From contig NZ_MLYP01000004.1 in NCBI RefSeq assembly GCF_001866645.1, forward strand, positions 52,230 to 116,229: a DNA stretch of 64,000 nt. The letters are read 5' to 3'. The notes under the pieces are model-generated. The model saw only the letters and a program-made list of their open reading frames with translations, did not search any database and was not told the DNA's origin. The position numbers and the translations under genes are program-made. The stretch comes from Streptomyces colonosanans. GTDB taxonomy: Bacteria; Actinomycetota; Actinomycetes; Streptomycetales; Streptomycetaceae. The number at the start of each line of letters is the position of its first letter. The first letter of the stretch is position 1. This document shows positions 33,910-46,084 of this stretch, one piece after another.

Positions 33910-34586
33910 CCCGAGTGCTCGTCGTCGAGGACGAGGAATCCTTCTCCGACGCCTTGTCCTACATGCTCCGCAAGGAGGGCTTCGAGGTCGCCATCGCGAC
34001 CACCGGGCCCGACGGTCTCGACGAGTTCGAGCGCAACGGCGCCGATCTCGTCCTGCTCGACCTGATGCTGCCCGGCCTGCCGGGCACGGAGGTCTGCCGC
34101 CAGTTGCGCAGCCGTTCCAACGTCCCCGTGATCATGGTGACCGCCAAAGACAGCGAGATCGACAAGGTGGTCGGGCTGGAGATAGGGGCCGACGACTACG
34201 TCACCAAGCCGTTCTCCTCCCGGGAGCTGGTCGCCCGTATACGGGCCGTCCTGCGCCGCCGTGGCGAGCCGGAGGAGGTGACGCCGGCCGCGCTGGAGGC
34301 CGGGCCGGTACGCATGGACGTCGACCGCCACGTGGTCACGGTGGCCGGCGCGAAGGTCGACCTGCCGCTGAAGGAGTTCGACCTGCTGGAGATGTTGCTG
34401 CGCAACGCGGGCCGCGTGCTGACCCGCATGCAGCTCATCGACCGGGTGTGGGGCGCCGACTACGTGGGCGACACCAAGACCCTCGACGTTCACGTCAAGC
34501 GTCTGCGCGCCAAGATCGAACCGGACCCGGGTGCCCCGCGCTTCCTGGTGACGGTCCGCGGTCTCGGCTACAAGTTCGAGCCGTAG
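33906..34586 (+). CDS. phoP: Phosphate response regulator PhoP
   Basis: This 226-aa OmpR-class regulator has a receiver (VLVVEDEESF acid pocket, phosphoacceptor Asp in LVLLDLMLPG, Lys in DYVTKPFSS). A C-terminal winged helix follows (EFDLLEMLLRNAGRVLTRMQ, DTKTLDVHVKRLRAKIEPDP). PhoP controls phosphate-starvation genes and antibiotic production in streptomycetes. The GTG start overlaps the phoR stop. Confidence 0.97.
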   Translation: MTRVLVVEDEESFSDALSYMLRKEGFEVAIATTGPDGLDEFERNGADLVLLDLMLPGLPGTEVCRQLRSRSNVPVIMVTAKDSEIDKVVGLEIGADDYVTKPFSSRELVARIRAVLRRRGEPEEVTPAALEAGPVRMDVDRHVVTVAGAKVDLPLKEFDLLEMLLRNAGRVLTRMQLIDRVWGADYVGDTKTLDVHVKRLRAKIEPDPGAPRFLVTVRGLGYKFEP

Positions 34587-34652
34587 GCCGAAGGCGGTCC
34601 CCCCGCGCGCGTACGGGCACCTACGGCCCTTACGCGCGCGTGCAGCGGACAG

Positions 34653-34682
34653 GGCGGCACCCCTCGAAGGGGTGCCGCCCTG
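34653..34682 (+). terminator. Terminator between phoP and the lipoprotein gene
   Basis: The arms GGGCGGCACCCCT and AGGGGTGCCGCCC form a perfect stem with a 4-base loop, between convergent genes. Confidence 0.85.
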
Positions 34683-34697
34683 TGCGCGTATGAAGCC

Positions 34698-35282
34698 TCA
34701 GTGCCCGGCGGTGGCCGTCGGCGAGCCCGTCGGGCTCGCGGTCTTCGTCGCGGCGGCGGTCGGCGACGGGATGTTGTCCGGCCCCCACTTGGTGAAGTAG
34801 CTCTCGGCCGGGACGACGAACGCCCGCAGGTCGACGTCGCCGGTGTTGCTGAAGGTGAAGGTCACCTTCTGGGCGTTGCCGTCCTTGAGGGCCGTACCCG
34901 GGTTGCTCAGCGTGGCGGAGGCGTTGCCCTTGCCGCCGATGATGACGGACCCCTGGGCCGGGACGGTCACCTTGCCCGCGCCCTCGGCGGTCGAGACGTC
35001 GGCGGTGCCGACGCCCTCCACATTGATCGAGTCCAGGGTCTGGGCGGTGCGCCCGGAGTTGAAGACGGTCGCCGTGACCACGGCCGGGCCGCCGGACTTC
35101 TGGTCGGGCTGGGTGATGACGACCGCGTTCTGGATCTGGATGTCACCGACGCTGGTCGCCGCGTGGTCCGGCTTGACCCCCAGCGTCTGGGCGTTGTTGC
35201 CGGCACCGCACGCGGCGAGCGAGGCGATCGAGAACGCGATGGCGGCGGCGGCGAGGGCGCCGCGTCGAAGGCTGCTGCTCAC
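34698..35282 (-). CDS. Secreted lipoprotein of unknown function
   Basis: This 194-aa protein has a lipoprotein signal peptide with lipobox LAAC (Cys at residue 25). A beta-rich domain follows (VVTATVFNSGRTAQTLDSI, FSNTGDVDLRAFVVPAE), resembling the extracytoplasmic DUF461/copper-chaperone-like proteins. The Thr/Ala/Pro-rich C-terminus looks like a flexible tether. The usual Met/His copper ligands of that family are not evident. It is convergent with phoP. Confidence 0.78.
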   Translation of the reverse strand: MSSSLRRGALAAAAIAFSIASLAACGAGNNAQTLGVKPDHAATSVGDIQIQNAVVITQPDQKSGGPAVVTATVFNSGRTAQTLDSINVEGVGTADVSTAEGAGKVTVPAQGSVIIGGKGNASATLSNPGTALKDGNAQKVTFTFSNTGDVDLRAFVVPAESYFTKWGPDNIPSPTAAATKTASPTGSPTATAGH

Positions 35283-35992
35283 GGCGGCGGCAACTCCTTG
35301 AACGTGGGCGGAGCAGGACGACCCCCTGATAAAGCCGCCCTAAGTGTCTGTCAGCGGCCATAGGTTACCGAGCCGTCTCCGGGCCGCCGCACCCGACCCT
35401 CCCCCAAGCCCTCGACTTCGCTCAGCCAGGGGGCATCCCGACAGGATGAGCCCGTGGCCCGATCCGGACGCTCCCCGGCGTGACGGGCGCCCTGCGCACC
35501 CGCGCCTCGGTCACCGCAGTTCCCCGGTGCAGTTCCCCGTGCGTCTCATCAGCCTCTTTGGGGCCGATGCAGCCCTGTATTCACATAAGCGTCTCCAGGC
35601 CCGGCAGGTGATTTCCGGTAAGTAATGCGGGAGCGGTGGAGAAAATCGATCAACGGGACAACAAGCGCGGACTGCCGAACGCCTTGATCAATTCCGGATT
35701 CGCCCCCTGCCCGGCTCCAGACACCGAACGGAGTAGCGGAACTCGACCATGTATGGTCGGACAAATCGGGAGGATCGACCCCTCGTCAAGAGCCTCCGAT
35801 GTGTGTAACGTACGCGTTTCAGTGTGCCCACAGAGCCGCTCCGACCTGCGAATACCTCCTTCCGCTCGCACCTCGAAGCATGCCCCTGTTGCGGTTGTCA
35901 AGCCCCGAGATACGCCCTGACCTGCGAAAACGCCATTCAGAACACGCGGTTTCCGTGTTACCCTGGATAGCCACGGAAGGGGTACCTGTCAC
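35283..35992. other. Intergenic region upstream of carD
   Basis: This 710-base gap lies between the lipoprotein and carD, which are divergent. A dispersed-repeat copy sits at about 35398-35437 (ctcccccaagccctcgactt, then cgctcagccagggggcat). The right half should hold the carD promoter, and the sequence before carD is relatively A/T-rich. No gene is supported. Confidence 0.5.
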
Positions 35993-36475
35993 ATGACGTT
36001 CAAGGTTGGCGACACCGTGGTCTATCCCCATCATGGGGCCGCGCTGATCGAGGCCATCGAAACTCGCCAGATCAAAGGCGTGGACAAGACGTACTTGGTG
36101 CTGAAGGTCGCCCAGGGCGACCTGACGGTGCGTGTGCCAGCGGACAATGCGGAGTTCGTCGGCGTGCGTGATGTGGTCGGTCAGGACGGGCTGGACCGGG
36201 TCTTCGAGGTGCTGCGCGCGCCGTACGCCGAGGAGCCCACGAACTGGTCGCGTCGCTACAAGGCAAATCTGGAGAAGCTCGCCTCGGGCGACGTCATCAA
36301 GGTCGCGGAAGTCGTGCGTGACCTGTGGCGTCGTGAGCGTGAGCGCGGACTGTCCGCGGGTGAGAAGCGGATGCTTGCCAAGGCCCGGCAGATTCTGGTG
36401 AGCGAACTCGCTCTCGCGGAGAACACGAACGAGGACAAGGCCGAGGCTCTTCTCGACGAGGTCCTCGCGTCCTGA
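35993..36475 (+). CDS. carD: CarD/CdnL-family RNA polymerase-binding regulator
   Basis: This 160-aa protein has the N-terminal RNAP-interacting Tudor-like domain ([20 protein letters not shown]) and a helical DNA-binding C-terminus ([20 protein letters not shown]). CarD stabilises open complexes at many promoters and is essential in mycobacteria. It is followed by ispD after 325 bases, an order shared by other streptomycetes. Confidence 0.95.
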   Translation: MTFKVGDTVVYPHHGAALIEAIETRQIKGVDKTYLVLKVAQGDLTVRVPADNAEFVGVRDVVGQDGLDRVFEVLRAPYAEEPTNWSRRYKANLEKLASGDVIKVAEVVRDLWRRERERGLSAGEKRMLAKARQILVSELALAENTNEDKAEALLDEVLAS

Positions 36476-36800
36476 CGACACCGATTCCGCTCCGCTCGCT
36501 TCCCCGACAGAAGCGTGGCTGGACGGACTGGTGCACTCATGCATGCCGTGGTGCCCGATGACGCAGAAGCCGTCGCCGGGCGCTGCGGCATGTTTGTACC
36601 CGCGCGCCACGACGTGAAGTCTGCCGAGGAGCCGTCAAGGCCTGCCCGAACGCCGTACGCCGATGACCACCCCCGATACTCGGCGTACCGGGGCAGTTGC
36701 CTCGTCCAGAAGTCACGGAAGGGTCTTTGGTCAAGGCCTCGCGCCCGGCACCCTGTGGCCATACCCATCCCGGCCGAGCACACAAACCTGACAGGAACCG
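36476..36800. other. Intergenic region between carD and ispD
   Basis: About 325 bases without a supported gene or clear hairpin. It probably contains the ispD promoter. Confidence 0.4.
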
Positions 36801-37553
36801 ATGTCTGACGAATCACGTCCCTCGTCCAGCGGAGCTCGTACAGCCGCCGTGATTCCAGCCGCCGGCCGGGGCGTACGCCTCGGCCCCGGCGCCCCCAAGG
36901 CGCTTCGGACGCTGAACGGCACTCCCATGCTCATCCACGCGGTGCGCGCGATGGCCGCCTCCCGTGCCGTCTCCCTGGTGATCGTCGTGGCCCCGCCCGA
37001 GGGGGCCGCCGAGGTCAGGTCGCTGCTCGACGCGCACGCTCTGCCCGAGAGGACGGACTTCGTCGTCGTCCCCGGCGGCCAGACGCGGCAGGAGTCCGTG
37101 AAGCTCGGCCTCGACGCGCTGCCGCCCGAGTACGGGACGGTCCTCGTCCACGACGCGGCCCGCCCGCTCGTTCCGGTGGACACGGTGGACGCGGTGATCG
37201 AGGCGGTCCGGGAGGGGGCACCGGCCGTCGTCCCGGCGCTGCCGCTCGCGGACACCGTGAAGGAGGTCGGGCCCGCGGCTGCCCCCGGTGAGCCGGAACC
37301 GGTGGTCGCGACGCCGGACCGCGCACGGCTGCGCGCGGTGCAGACCCCGCAGGGCTTCGACCGCGCGACACTGATCCGGGCCCATGAGACGGTGACGGCC
37401 GACGTCACGGACGACGCGAGCATGGTGGAGCAGCTGGGGCTGCGGGTCGTGGTGGTGCCCGGCCATGAGGAGGCCTTCAAGGTCACCCGGCCCCTGGACC
37501 TGGTCCTCGCGGAGGCGGTCCTGGCGCGCAGGAGGCTCAACGATGGCTTCTGA
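36801..37553 (+). CDS. ispD: 2-C-methyl-D-erythritol 4-phosphate cytidylyltransferase
   Basis: This 250-aa enzyme makes CDP-methylerythritol in the MEP isoprenoid pathway. The CTP-binding P-loop-like motif [20 protein letters not shown], the HDAARPLV motif and [11 protein letters not shown] are present. Its end overlaps the start of ispF by 11 bases, so the two are coupled. Confidence 0.96.
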   Translation: MSDESRPSSSGARTAAVIPAAGRGVRLGPGAPKALRTLNGTPMLIHAVRAMAASRAVSLVIVVAPPEGAAEVRSLLDAHALPERTDFVVVPGGQTRQESVKLGLDALPPEYGTVLVHDAARPLVPVDTVDAVIEAVREGAPAVVPALPLADTVKEVGPAAAPGEPEPVVATPDRARLRAVQTPQGFDRATLIRAHETVTADVTDDASMVEQLGLRVVVVPGHEEAFKVTRPLDLVLAEAVLARRRLNDGF

Positions 37554-38037
37554 GGCACCCCTGCTGCCCCAGGTGGGCATCGGCACCGACATCCACGCCT
37601 TCGAGGAGGGCCGGGAGCTGTGGTGTGCCGGTCTGAAGTGGGAAGGCGAGGGGCCGGGCCTGGCGGGCCACTCGGACGCGGACGTGGTCGCCCACGCCGC
37701 GTGCAACGCGCTGTTCTCGGCGGCCGGGCTCGGTGACCTGGGACAGCACTTCGGCACGGGCCGGCCCGAGTGGTCGGGCGCGTCGGGCGTCACGCTCCTG
37801 ACGGAGGCGGCGCGGATCGTGCGTGCGGCGGGATTCCGGATCGGCAACGTCGCGGTGCAGGTCGTCGGGACCCGGCCGAAGATCGGCAAGCGCCGTGAGG
37901 AGGCGCAGAAGATCCTGTCCGAGGCGGCGGGCGCGCCGGTGTCCGTGTCCGGCGCGACGACGGACGGCCTCGGCTTCCCAGGGCGTGGCGAAGGGCTGAT
38001 GGCGATCGCCACGGCGCTCGTGGTGCGAGAGGGCTGA
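37543..38037 (+). CDS. ispF: 2-C-methyl-D-erythritol 2,4-cyclodiphosphate synthase
   Basis: This 164-aa enzyme cyclises CDP-methylerythritol phosphate. The zinc-binding residues lie in GTDIHAF and the [10 protein letters not shown] stretch, with the substrate loop in [14 protein letters not shown]. The ATG at 37543 lies inside the ispD end, and the genes form an operon. Confidence 0.96.
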   Translation: MASEAPLLPQVGIGTDIHAFEEGRELWCAGLKWEGEGPGLAGHSDADVVAHAACNALFSAAGLGDLGQHFGTGRPEWSGASGVTLLTEAARIVRAAGFRIGNVAVQVVGTRPKIGKRREEAQKILSEAAGAPVSVSGATTDGLGFPGRGEGLMAIATALVVREG

Positions 38038-38091
38038 CGTCGTGCGAGGGTGCCCGGAGAGTGACCAGTGCCCGAGGTCCCGGAGGTGCCC

Positions 38092-38499
38092 ATGCCCGCC
38101 GCCGTACTGTCCGACCAGCTCAAGAACCTGCTCGACAGCCCCGTCTTCATCGTGGTCGGGACGATCCAGCCCGACGGCAGCCCGCAGCTCTCCCCGGTGT
38201 GGGTCAAGCGGGACGGCGACCAGATCCTCTTCTCCACGACCGCCGACCGGCGCAAGAAGCTGAACCTGGACCGTGACTCCAGGGTGAGCATCCTGATCCA
38301 GGACCCCCGGTCGCCGTACGAGTACGCGGAGATCCGGGGGACGGCGGAACTGACGAAGGACGGCGCCCGGGAACTCATCGACGAGCTGTCGCTGAAGTAC
38401 ACCGGCAAGAAGTACGCCGAGTTCAACCCGGAGTCGGTGCAGGACGCTGACCGGGTGGTGGTGAGGGTCCTCCCCCGGAAGGTGGTCGGCCGTATGTGA
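38092..38499 (+). CDS. PPOX-class F420-dependent oxidoreductase
   Basis: This 135-aa split-barrel protein belongs to the PPOX/FDOR class (SPVFIVVGTIQPDGSPQLSP, STTADRRKKLNLDRDSRVSI). Relatives bind F420 or flavin and reduce varied substrates. ATG 38092 is preferred because GGAGG sits seven bases before it; GTG 38068 is an in-frame alternative. It follows ispF by 54 bases. Confidence 0.87.
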   Translation: MPAAVLSDQLKNLLDSPVFIVVGTIQPDGSPQLSPVWVKRDGDQILFSTTADRRKKLNLDRDSRVSILIQDPRSPYEYAEIRGTAELTKDGARELIDELSLKYTGKKYAEFNPESVQDADRVVVRVLPRKVVGRM

Positions 38500-38614
38500 G
38501 CGACTCCGCCGCCCCTTCCCGCAGCTCGGAGTCGTCCCCCTGCCGTGTCACGAATGCGCGCCCCTCGGCCGGAAGGGGCGCGAGGCACTCTCCGTGGCCC
38601 ACTACCCTGGACAC

Positions 38615-40015
<1,401 letters not shown>

Positions 40016-40111
40016 GCCGCGCGCCGATCCGATGATCGATTGTGCCGCCCGGCCCTCCGGGCGGCACACTGCATAGACGTACAGACGAACGCTTCAACAG
40101 ACAGGTAGGTC

Positions 40112-41050
40112 ATGGCCGCGAACAACCGCCGCATGTCCGGCAAGAAGGGCGCGCAGGTCGGCAGCGGCGGCAAGCGGCGCCGGGGCCTGGAGGGCAAGGG
40201 GCCGACGCCGCCCGCCGAGATGCGCAAGGGGCACGCCAAGCAGCGTGCCGCACAGTCGCAGGCGCGCCGCGCGCAGGGGCGCCCCCAGCGCCGTACGGGC
40301 GGAAAGGCCTCGTCCGAGCTGGTCGTCGGGCGCAACCCGGTCGTCGAGGCGCTCCGCGAGGGGGTGCCCGCCACCACGCTCTACGTCCAGCAGTTCATCG
40401 ACAACGACGAGCGGGTGCGCGAGGCGCTGCAGCTCGCGGCCGAGCGCGGCGGCATCAACCTCATGGAGGCCCCGCGTCCCGAGCTCGACCGCATGACGAA
40501 CGGGCTGAACCACCAGGGTCTCGTCCTCCAGGTCCCGCCGTACGAGTACGCGCACCCGGAGGACCTCGCCGCCGCCGCCTACGACGAGGGCGAGGACCCG
40601 CTGATCGTCGCCCTTGACGGAGTGACCGACCCGCGGAACCTGGGCGCCGTGGTCCGTTCCGTCTCCGCCTTCGGCGGGCACGGGGTCGTCGTGCCCGAGC
40701 GGCGCGCGGCCGGGATGACCGCCGGCGCGTGGAAGACGTCCGCCGGTGCGGCCGCCCGTACGCCCGTGGCGCGCGCCACCAACCTCACGCGCGCCCTGGA
40801 GGCGTACAAGAAGGCGGGGGTCACGGTCGTCGGCCTGGCCGCCGACGGAGAGGCCGAACTCGGTGCGCTGGAGGCCCTGGAGGGGCCGGTCGTCATCGTC
40901 GTCGGCAGCGAGGGCAAGGGACTGTCGCGGCTCGTCGGGGAGACCTGCGACGTCCGGGTCCGGATTCCGATGCCGGGCGGCGCGGAGTCGCTCAACGCCG
41001 GTGTTGCGGCGGGGATCGTGCTGTACGAGGCGTCCCGCAGGCGCGCCTGA
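40112..41050 (+). CDS. rlmB: 23S rRNA 2'-O-ribose methyltransferase, TrmH/RlmB family
   Basis: This 312-aa SPOUT methyltransferase has a very basic N-terminal extension (about 65 residues, Lys/Arg-rich), a substrate-binding domain and the knotted catalytic domain. The SPOUT motifs are [27 protein letters not shown] and [16 protein letters not shown]. Next to cysS this is the usual actinobacterial RlmB (G2251) locus; the exact target nucleotide is inferred. Confidence 0.92.
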   Translation: MAANNRRMSGKKGAQVGSGGKRRRGLEGKGPTPPAEMRKGHAKQRAAQSQARRAQGRPQRRTGGKASSELVVGRNPVVEALREGVPATTLYVQQFIDNDERVREALQLAAERGGINLMEAPRPELDRMTNGLNHQGLVLQVPPYEYAHPEDLAAAAYDEGEDPLIVALDGVTDPRNLGAVVRSVSAFGGHGVVVPERRAAGMTAGAWKTSAGAAARTPVARATNLTRALEAYKKAGVTVVGLAADGEAELGALEALEGPVVIVVGSEGKGLSRLVGETCDVRVRIPMPGGAESLNAGVAAGIVLYEASRRRA

Positions 41051-41063
41051 CATCGACGGCCAG

Positions 41064-41091
41064 GGAGGGCTGAACACGCGTTCAGCCCTCC
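41064..41091 (+). terminator. Terminator after rlmB
   Basis: The perfect 12-base arms GGAGGGCTGAAC and GTTCAGCCCTCC flank a 4-base loop, 14 bases after the stop. Confidence 0.88.
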
Positions 41092-41190
41092 ACTCGTACG
41101 GGGTGATCCGAACGCTCGAGTCGTGCTTGACGGGGGCCGGACAGATCCGCGCGGTCAAGGCAGTGTCCTAACCACACGTCACTCGGTTAG

Positions 41191-42996
41191 ATGAGTGTGG
41201 AGACCAGAACACCCCGCACACCCACGGGGGACCGATCGTCGGGATTCGACGACACCCCCGTGCTGAGCATGGTGAAGGTGCCGAGCGATCCGGCGCAGGT
41301 CATCGTCAATCACGCGAGCTTTCGTGTGCAGTTGGGCGCGTCGGCGCGGCGCGCCCAGCCCTCGAGGGTCGTATGGCAGGCGACCGCCCCCCAGGACGTC
41401 GCGCGCATGCCCCACGCCGGTACGGCGGGCAGAGCCGGTCCGTCCGGTGGTACCGGCCGTCGCCGTCGGCCGGTCGTCTGGAGTGGGAGGTCCGCGTCCG
41501 ACGACACCGGCGCCCACCGGCTGCTGCAGGCCGCGCGGAGCACGAGCGTGGCCTATGGCGAGGAACTGACCGTGAACGCGGGCGCGCCCCAGGTCATCCC
41601 GTACATCGGCGTCGGCGGTCTGCCGCGCACCGACGGCTACGACGACCCGACCGCACGGACCGTCGAGACACCGACCGTCGGCGGCGGATACGGCTACGAC
41701 GACCCGACCGCACGGACCGTCGAGACACCGACCGTCGGCGGCGGGTACGGCCACGACCTGGGCCAGACCCGGCTGCTCCCGCACATGCGCAGCCCCGGCA
41801 GCACATACGACGGGCCCGTCTACGGTCCATCTGCCGACGACGAGCCGGCTTACGGCGAACCGGCCTACGGGGCCCGGGAGTTCCTGGACAAGGAACCGCC
41901 CGCGGGGCCGCCCCCGGGCAGGCGGCATGCCGGCGACCAGGTGCGGCACGCCTATTACCCCGGCCGCCGTATGAACCTCGGCGTGGTGCTGCTGCCCCTC
42001 CGCATCGTCCTCGGCTTCATCTCCCTCTACGCCGGTATGGGCAAGCTCTGCGACCCCGTCTACTTCGACGGCGGCAAGCGGGGCTCCATGGTCAGATGGC
42101 TTCACACGCTGCACCCCTGGGAAGTCGCCGAGCCGCTACGGCAGTTCGCGCTCCAGCACCCCGTCGGCACCGGTCTCGTCGTGGCCTTCCTCCAGGTGAT
42201 CGCGGGTGTGCTCACGGTCCTCGGCCTGTGGCAGCGCGTCGCGGCCGTGACCGGTGCGGTGCTCTCCGCCGCGCTGCTCGTCACCGTGAGCTGGAAGGCG
42301 GCTCCCGTGTACGAGACGCCCGACATCATCTATCTCGCGGCCTGGTCACCGCTGATCATCGCCGGGGCGCCGGTGTACTCCGTGGACGGACGCCTCGCGG
42401 GCAGCGCATGGCGCCGGCTCGGGCCGCGGTCGGGTATCTGGGAGCTGCGGCGGTATGTGCTGCGCCGCGGCGCACTGGTGACGGCGCTCGTGACCGGGCT
42501 GACGCTGCTCGTCGGGTCGCTGCTCGGCGGGGCGGTCCGGGACGCGAACCGCGTGGTCGTGCCCGGCCCCGGCGAGGCGCCGCGCAACGAGCTCCCGGGT
42601 TCACCGCTGCCCGGGACACCGGGCGGCCGGCGGCACCAGGCGAGCCCCTCGGCCTCGCAGCCGCCGGCGACGCGAGGCACGACGTCGTCTCCGTCGGGCG
42701 CGGCCACGACGCGGGGGACGGGCGGTGCGACGGGCGCCACCGGTGCGCCGGGGGGCACCGGCAGGGCGGGCGTGACGGGCTCGGTCACGGGTGGCCGGCC
42801 GAGCCAGACCCAGGGCACGGTGGGCCAGGTCCCGCAGCGGCACTCGGCGCCGTCGCGGCAGGCCCCGAGCACCAGCGGGGGACCGTCGTCCTCCGGCGGC
42901 AGCGGCACGGGCGGCCCGACGGGCGGGTCGAGCGGCAGCGGCGGGGGCGGCGGCTCCGGAGGCTCGGACCGTCTGGTGGGCGGTCTGCTGGGGTAG
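41191..42996 (+). CDS. DoxX-family membrane protein with long low-complexity termini
   Basis: This 601-aa protein has a central DoxX-like four-helix membrane domain (residues about 260-400: LGVVLLPLRIVLGFISLYAG, VVAFLQVIAGVLTVLGLW, GAVLSAALLVTV, AAWSPLIIAGAPV). One more membrane segment lies near 430-450. The roughly 260-residue N-terminus is Gly/Pro/Tyr-rich with a 19-residue tandem duplication (GYDDPTARTVETPTVGGGY twice, 41635-41748). The last 150 residues are Gly/Ser/Thr-rich. DoxX domains are linked to quinone/thiosulfate or thiol redox complexes; the role here is unknown. Confidence 0.82.
   Translation: MSVETRTPRTPTGDRSSGFDDTPVLSMVKVPSDPAQVIVNHASFRVQLGASARRAQPSRVVWQATAPQDVARMPHAGTAGRAGPSGGTGRRRRPVVWSGRSASDDTGAHRLLQAARSTSVAYGEELTVNAGAPQVIPYIGVGGLPRTDGYDDPTARTVETPTVGGGYGYDDPTARTVETPTVGGGYGHDLGQTRLLPHMRSPGSTYDGPVYGPSADDEPAYGEPAYGAREFLDKEPPAGPPPGRRHAGDQVRHAYYPGRRMNLGVVLLPLRIVLGFISLYAGMGKLCDPVYFDGGKRGSMVRWLHTLHPWEVAEPLRQFALQHPVGTGLVVAFLQVIAGVLTVLGLWQRVAAVTGAVLSAALLVTVSWKAAPVYETPDIIYLAAWSPLIIAGAPVYSVDGRLAGSAWRRLGPRSGIWELRRYVLRRGALVTALVTGLTLLVGSLLGGAVRDANRVVVPGPGEAPRNELPGSPLPGTPGGRRHQASPSASQPPATRGTTSSPSGAATTRGTGGATGATGAPGGTGRAGVTGSVTGGRPSQTQGTVGQVPQRHSAPSRQAPSTSGGPSSSGGSGTGGPTGGSSGSGGGGGSGGSDRLVGGLLG
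41635..41748 (+). repeat. 57-base tandem duplication in the DoxX gene
   Basis: Two nearly identical 57-base units (41635-41691, 41692-41748) each encode 19 residues beginning GYDDPTAR or its variant. Very low divergence indicates a recent duplication. Confidence 0.9.
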
Positions 42997-43013
42997 TCCG
43001 CGGCTGACACATG

Positions 43014-43048
43014 GGTGGGCCCCGCGCACGTAGTGCACGGGGCCCACC
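43014..43048. terminator. Bidirectional terminator
   Basis: The arms GGTGGGCCCC and GGGGCCCACC, with further pairing inside, lie between the convergent DoxX and nucleotidyltransferase genes. Confidence 0.85.
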
Positions 43049-43066
43049 TGCTATGTCAACCGGGCG

Positions 43067-43798
43067 TCAGTGCCCCAGCGCCGCCAGTTCCCTGGCCGCC
43101 TCCGAGAGGTCCTTCGCCGTGTCGATGGCCCGCCAGTACGCGCCCTGCGGGATCGGGAAGCCGGCCAGACGGCGTTCCCGAGCGAGGCGGGGGAACGTCG
43201 TGCGCTCGTGGTCGCCGCGCTCGGGGAGCAGCTTGGCGAACTCGGCGGAGAAGACGTAGACGCCCGCGTTGACCTCGTACGGCATCGGCGGGGCCTCGAT
43301 GAAGTCCGTGACGTGGCCGAATCCGTCCGTCTTGACGGTGCCCCACGGGATGCGCGGGCGCGCCAGCGCGAGCGTGGCGACCGCGTCGCGCTCGGTGTGG
43401 AAGTCGGCCAGGTCGCGCAGGGAGAACCGGGTCCAGATGTCGCCGTTCGTCGCGTACCACGGCTTGTCGGGGTGGGGGAGGTGTTCGGCGGCGTACCGCA
43501 GGCCGCCACCGCGGCCGAGCGGCTCCGTCTCGACGACCGTGGTCACGCGGACGGGCAGGTCGGTCGCGTCCAGCCACTTCTGCAGAACCTCGGCGAGATG
43601 GCCGCAGGAGACCACCACGTCCGTGACACCCTCCTCGGCGAGCCAGGCGAGCTGGTGGCCGATGATCGGGGTCCCGGTGCCCGGGATCTCCACCATCGGC
43701 TTGGGCCGGTCGTCGGTGTACGGGCGCAGCCGTGAGCCCTGGCCGCCGGCCAGAATGACGGCTTGAACGGGGCGCGAGGCGGCGTGCGGATCGGTCAT
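43067..43798 (-). CDS. Sugar-phosphate nucleotidyltransferase
   Basis: This 243-aa protein is a GT-A fold NDP-sugar pyrophosphorylase: nucleotide-binding AVILAGGQGSRLRPYTDDRP with activator Lys (RPKPMVEIPG), and WYATNGDIWTRF supplying a metal-binding Asp. The nucleotide and sugar are not determined by these motifs. It lies 120 bases downstream of a small secreted-protein gene. Confidence 0.87.
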   Translation of the reverse strand: MTDPHAASRPVQAVILAGGQGSRLRPYTDDRPKPMVEIPGTGTPIIGHQLAWLAEEGVTDVVVSCGHLAEVLQKWLDATDLPVRVTTVVETEPLGRGGGLRYAAEHLPHPDKPWYATNGDIWTRFSLRDLADFHTERDAVATLALARPRIPWGTVKTDGFGHVTDFIEAPPMPYEVNAGVYVFSAEFAKLLPERGDHERTTFPRLARERRLAGFPIPQGAYWRAIDTAKDLSEAARELAALGH

Positions 43799-43918
43799 GA
43801 CCCGAACTGTACGTCGCGCCCCGTCCGCCGTTTCGGACGGTGGCCCGTCCCTCGGCCGGCCGGCGTGCGGCGGTGCACGCCGCCGACGCCTGGAACGGAC
43901 GCCCTTGGGGTGCGGGCG

Positions 43919-44362
43919 TCAGCTGTGCTGCGCCGCCACGCCCGAGGCGAAGGAGGTGTCGCAGGCCGGGCGGGCGTAGGACTGGGCGCGCGAGGCACCG
44001 TAGACGCGGACGGCGGCGCGGCCCAGGGCGCGGGCGATCGACGCGCAGTGCCTGGCCAGCGACGGCCTGCCGTTGACCGCCTGCTGGAGGTGGGTGAGCG
44101 CGACCCCCGGGTTCCTCTCCTGGAGTTCCAGCAGAAGCCGGTCACGCAGCACGTCCTGCGGGGCGCGGGAGGAGCCGGCCGCTGGGGAAACTTCCGCGGC
44201 GGCGAGCACCGAAGTCGAGGGATTCCCCGACCAGTTGACGCGGGTGACCGCCAGGGTCCCGGACAGCACCAGGACGACGGGCAGAACAAGGGCGAGGGTG
44301 CGGCCGACCCGGCGGGCCGGCCCACGGCCACGCTGTGTCCGTGGAGTAGTGGAGTGCTTCAC
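43919..44362 (-). CDS. Secreted or membrane-anchored protein of unknown function
   Basis: This 147-aa protein starts with a basic region and one hydrophobic segment (GRTLALVLPVVLVLSGTLAV), a signal anchor or signal peptide. A helical region follows (APQDVLRDRLLLELQERNPG, LTHLQQAVNGRPSLARHCAS). Two Cys may form a disulfide outside the cell. No family is recognised. Confidence 0.65.
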   Translation of the reverse strand: MKHSTTPRTQRGRGPARRVGRTLALVLPVVLVLSGTLAVTRVNWSGNPSTSVLAAAEVSPAAGSSRAPQDVLRDRLLLELQERNPGVALTHLQQAVNGRPSLARHCASIARALGRAAVRVYGASRAQSYARPACDTSFASGVAAQHS

Positions 44363-44501
44363 GCGAGTGAGAGTAGCGCCAGGTAGTGATTTGGCGACAT
44401 TTAGTCACCGGTTCGAGGGATGCGAAAACCGTGTTCTCGGGGTAGCAGGTTGACGCACACCCATCGAAATGCCCTCGTTCGCCGGGTGTTTGTCGACAAC
44501 G

Positions 44502-44534
44502 AAGAGGGTCCCGTGGCAGGCCACGGGACCCTCT
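44502..44534. terminator. Terminator downstream of msiK
   Basis: The arms AGAGGGTCCCGTGG and CCACGGGACCCTCT form a long perfect stem just beyond the msiK stop. Confidence 0.88.
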
Positions 44535-44597
44535 TCGTCAATCTCGGGAAATTCACCCGCGACGGGGTGTGAACCCGGAACAGCCGGTGGACGGACC

Positions 44598-45731
<1,134 letters not shown>

Positions 45732-45955
45732 GGTGAATGGGCCCCCTTCACCGGCAGGAACGTGCCGGACGATCCGTTGTAAAGGTGGTGTGCCACTACG
45801 GGGTTCCGTTGTGGTGTAGTCCACAAGAGTGAACTGGCTCAGGACGGTACCCGGCGCCGTCGGCTCTGTCAGTACCGGGGTGACTGCGAGCTTCGCGGAA
45901 TATTCGACGGTGCCGGGCCGGGACGTGGGTACACTGCACGAGCACGCATGTGCAG

Positions 45956-46029
45956 GCCTCCTTAGCTCAGCTGGTCAGAGCGCCGCTCTTGTAAAGCGAA
46001 GGTCGTCGGTTCGAATCCGACAGGGGGCT
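45956..46029 (+). tRNA. tRNA-Thr (TGT)
   Basis: The 74-base cloverleaf has acceptor arms GCCTCCT and AGGGGGC, D-arm TAGCTCAGCTGGT, and anticodon loop CTTGTAA (anticodon TGT) closed by CGCT and AGCG. The T-arm includes GGTTCGAATCC. No CCA is encoded. Confidence 0.97.
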
Positions 46030-46049
46030 CTGCGAACCACCTGGGACAA

Positions 46050-46078
46050 CGCCCTCACGATCATGGATCGTGAGGGCG
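46050..46078 (+). terminator. Terminator after tRNA-Thr
   Basis: The perfect arms CGCCCTCACGATC and GATCGTGAGGGCG flank a 3-base loop. It also stands downstream of the truncated response regulator, whose stop lies at 46085. Confidence 0.9.
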
Positions 46079-46084
46079 TTGGCG

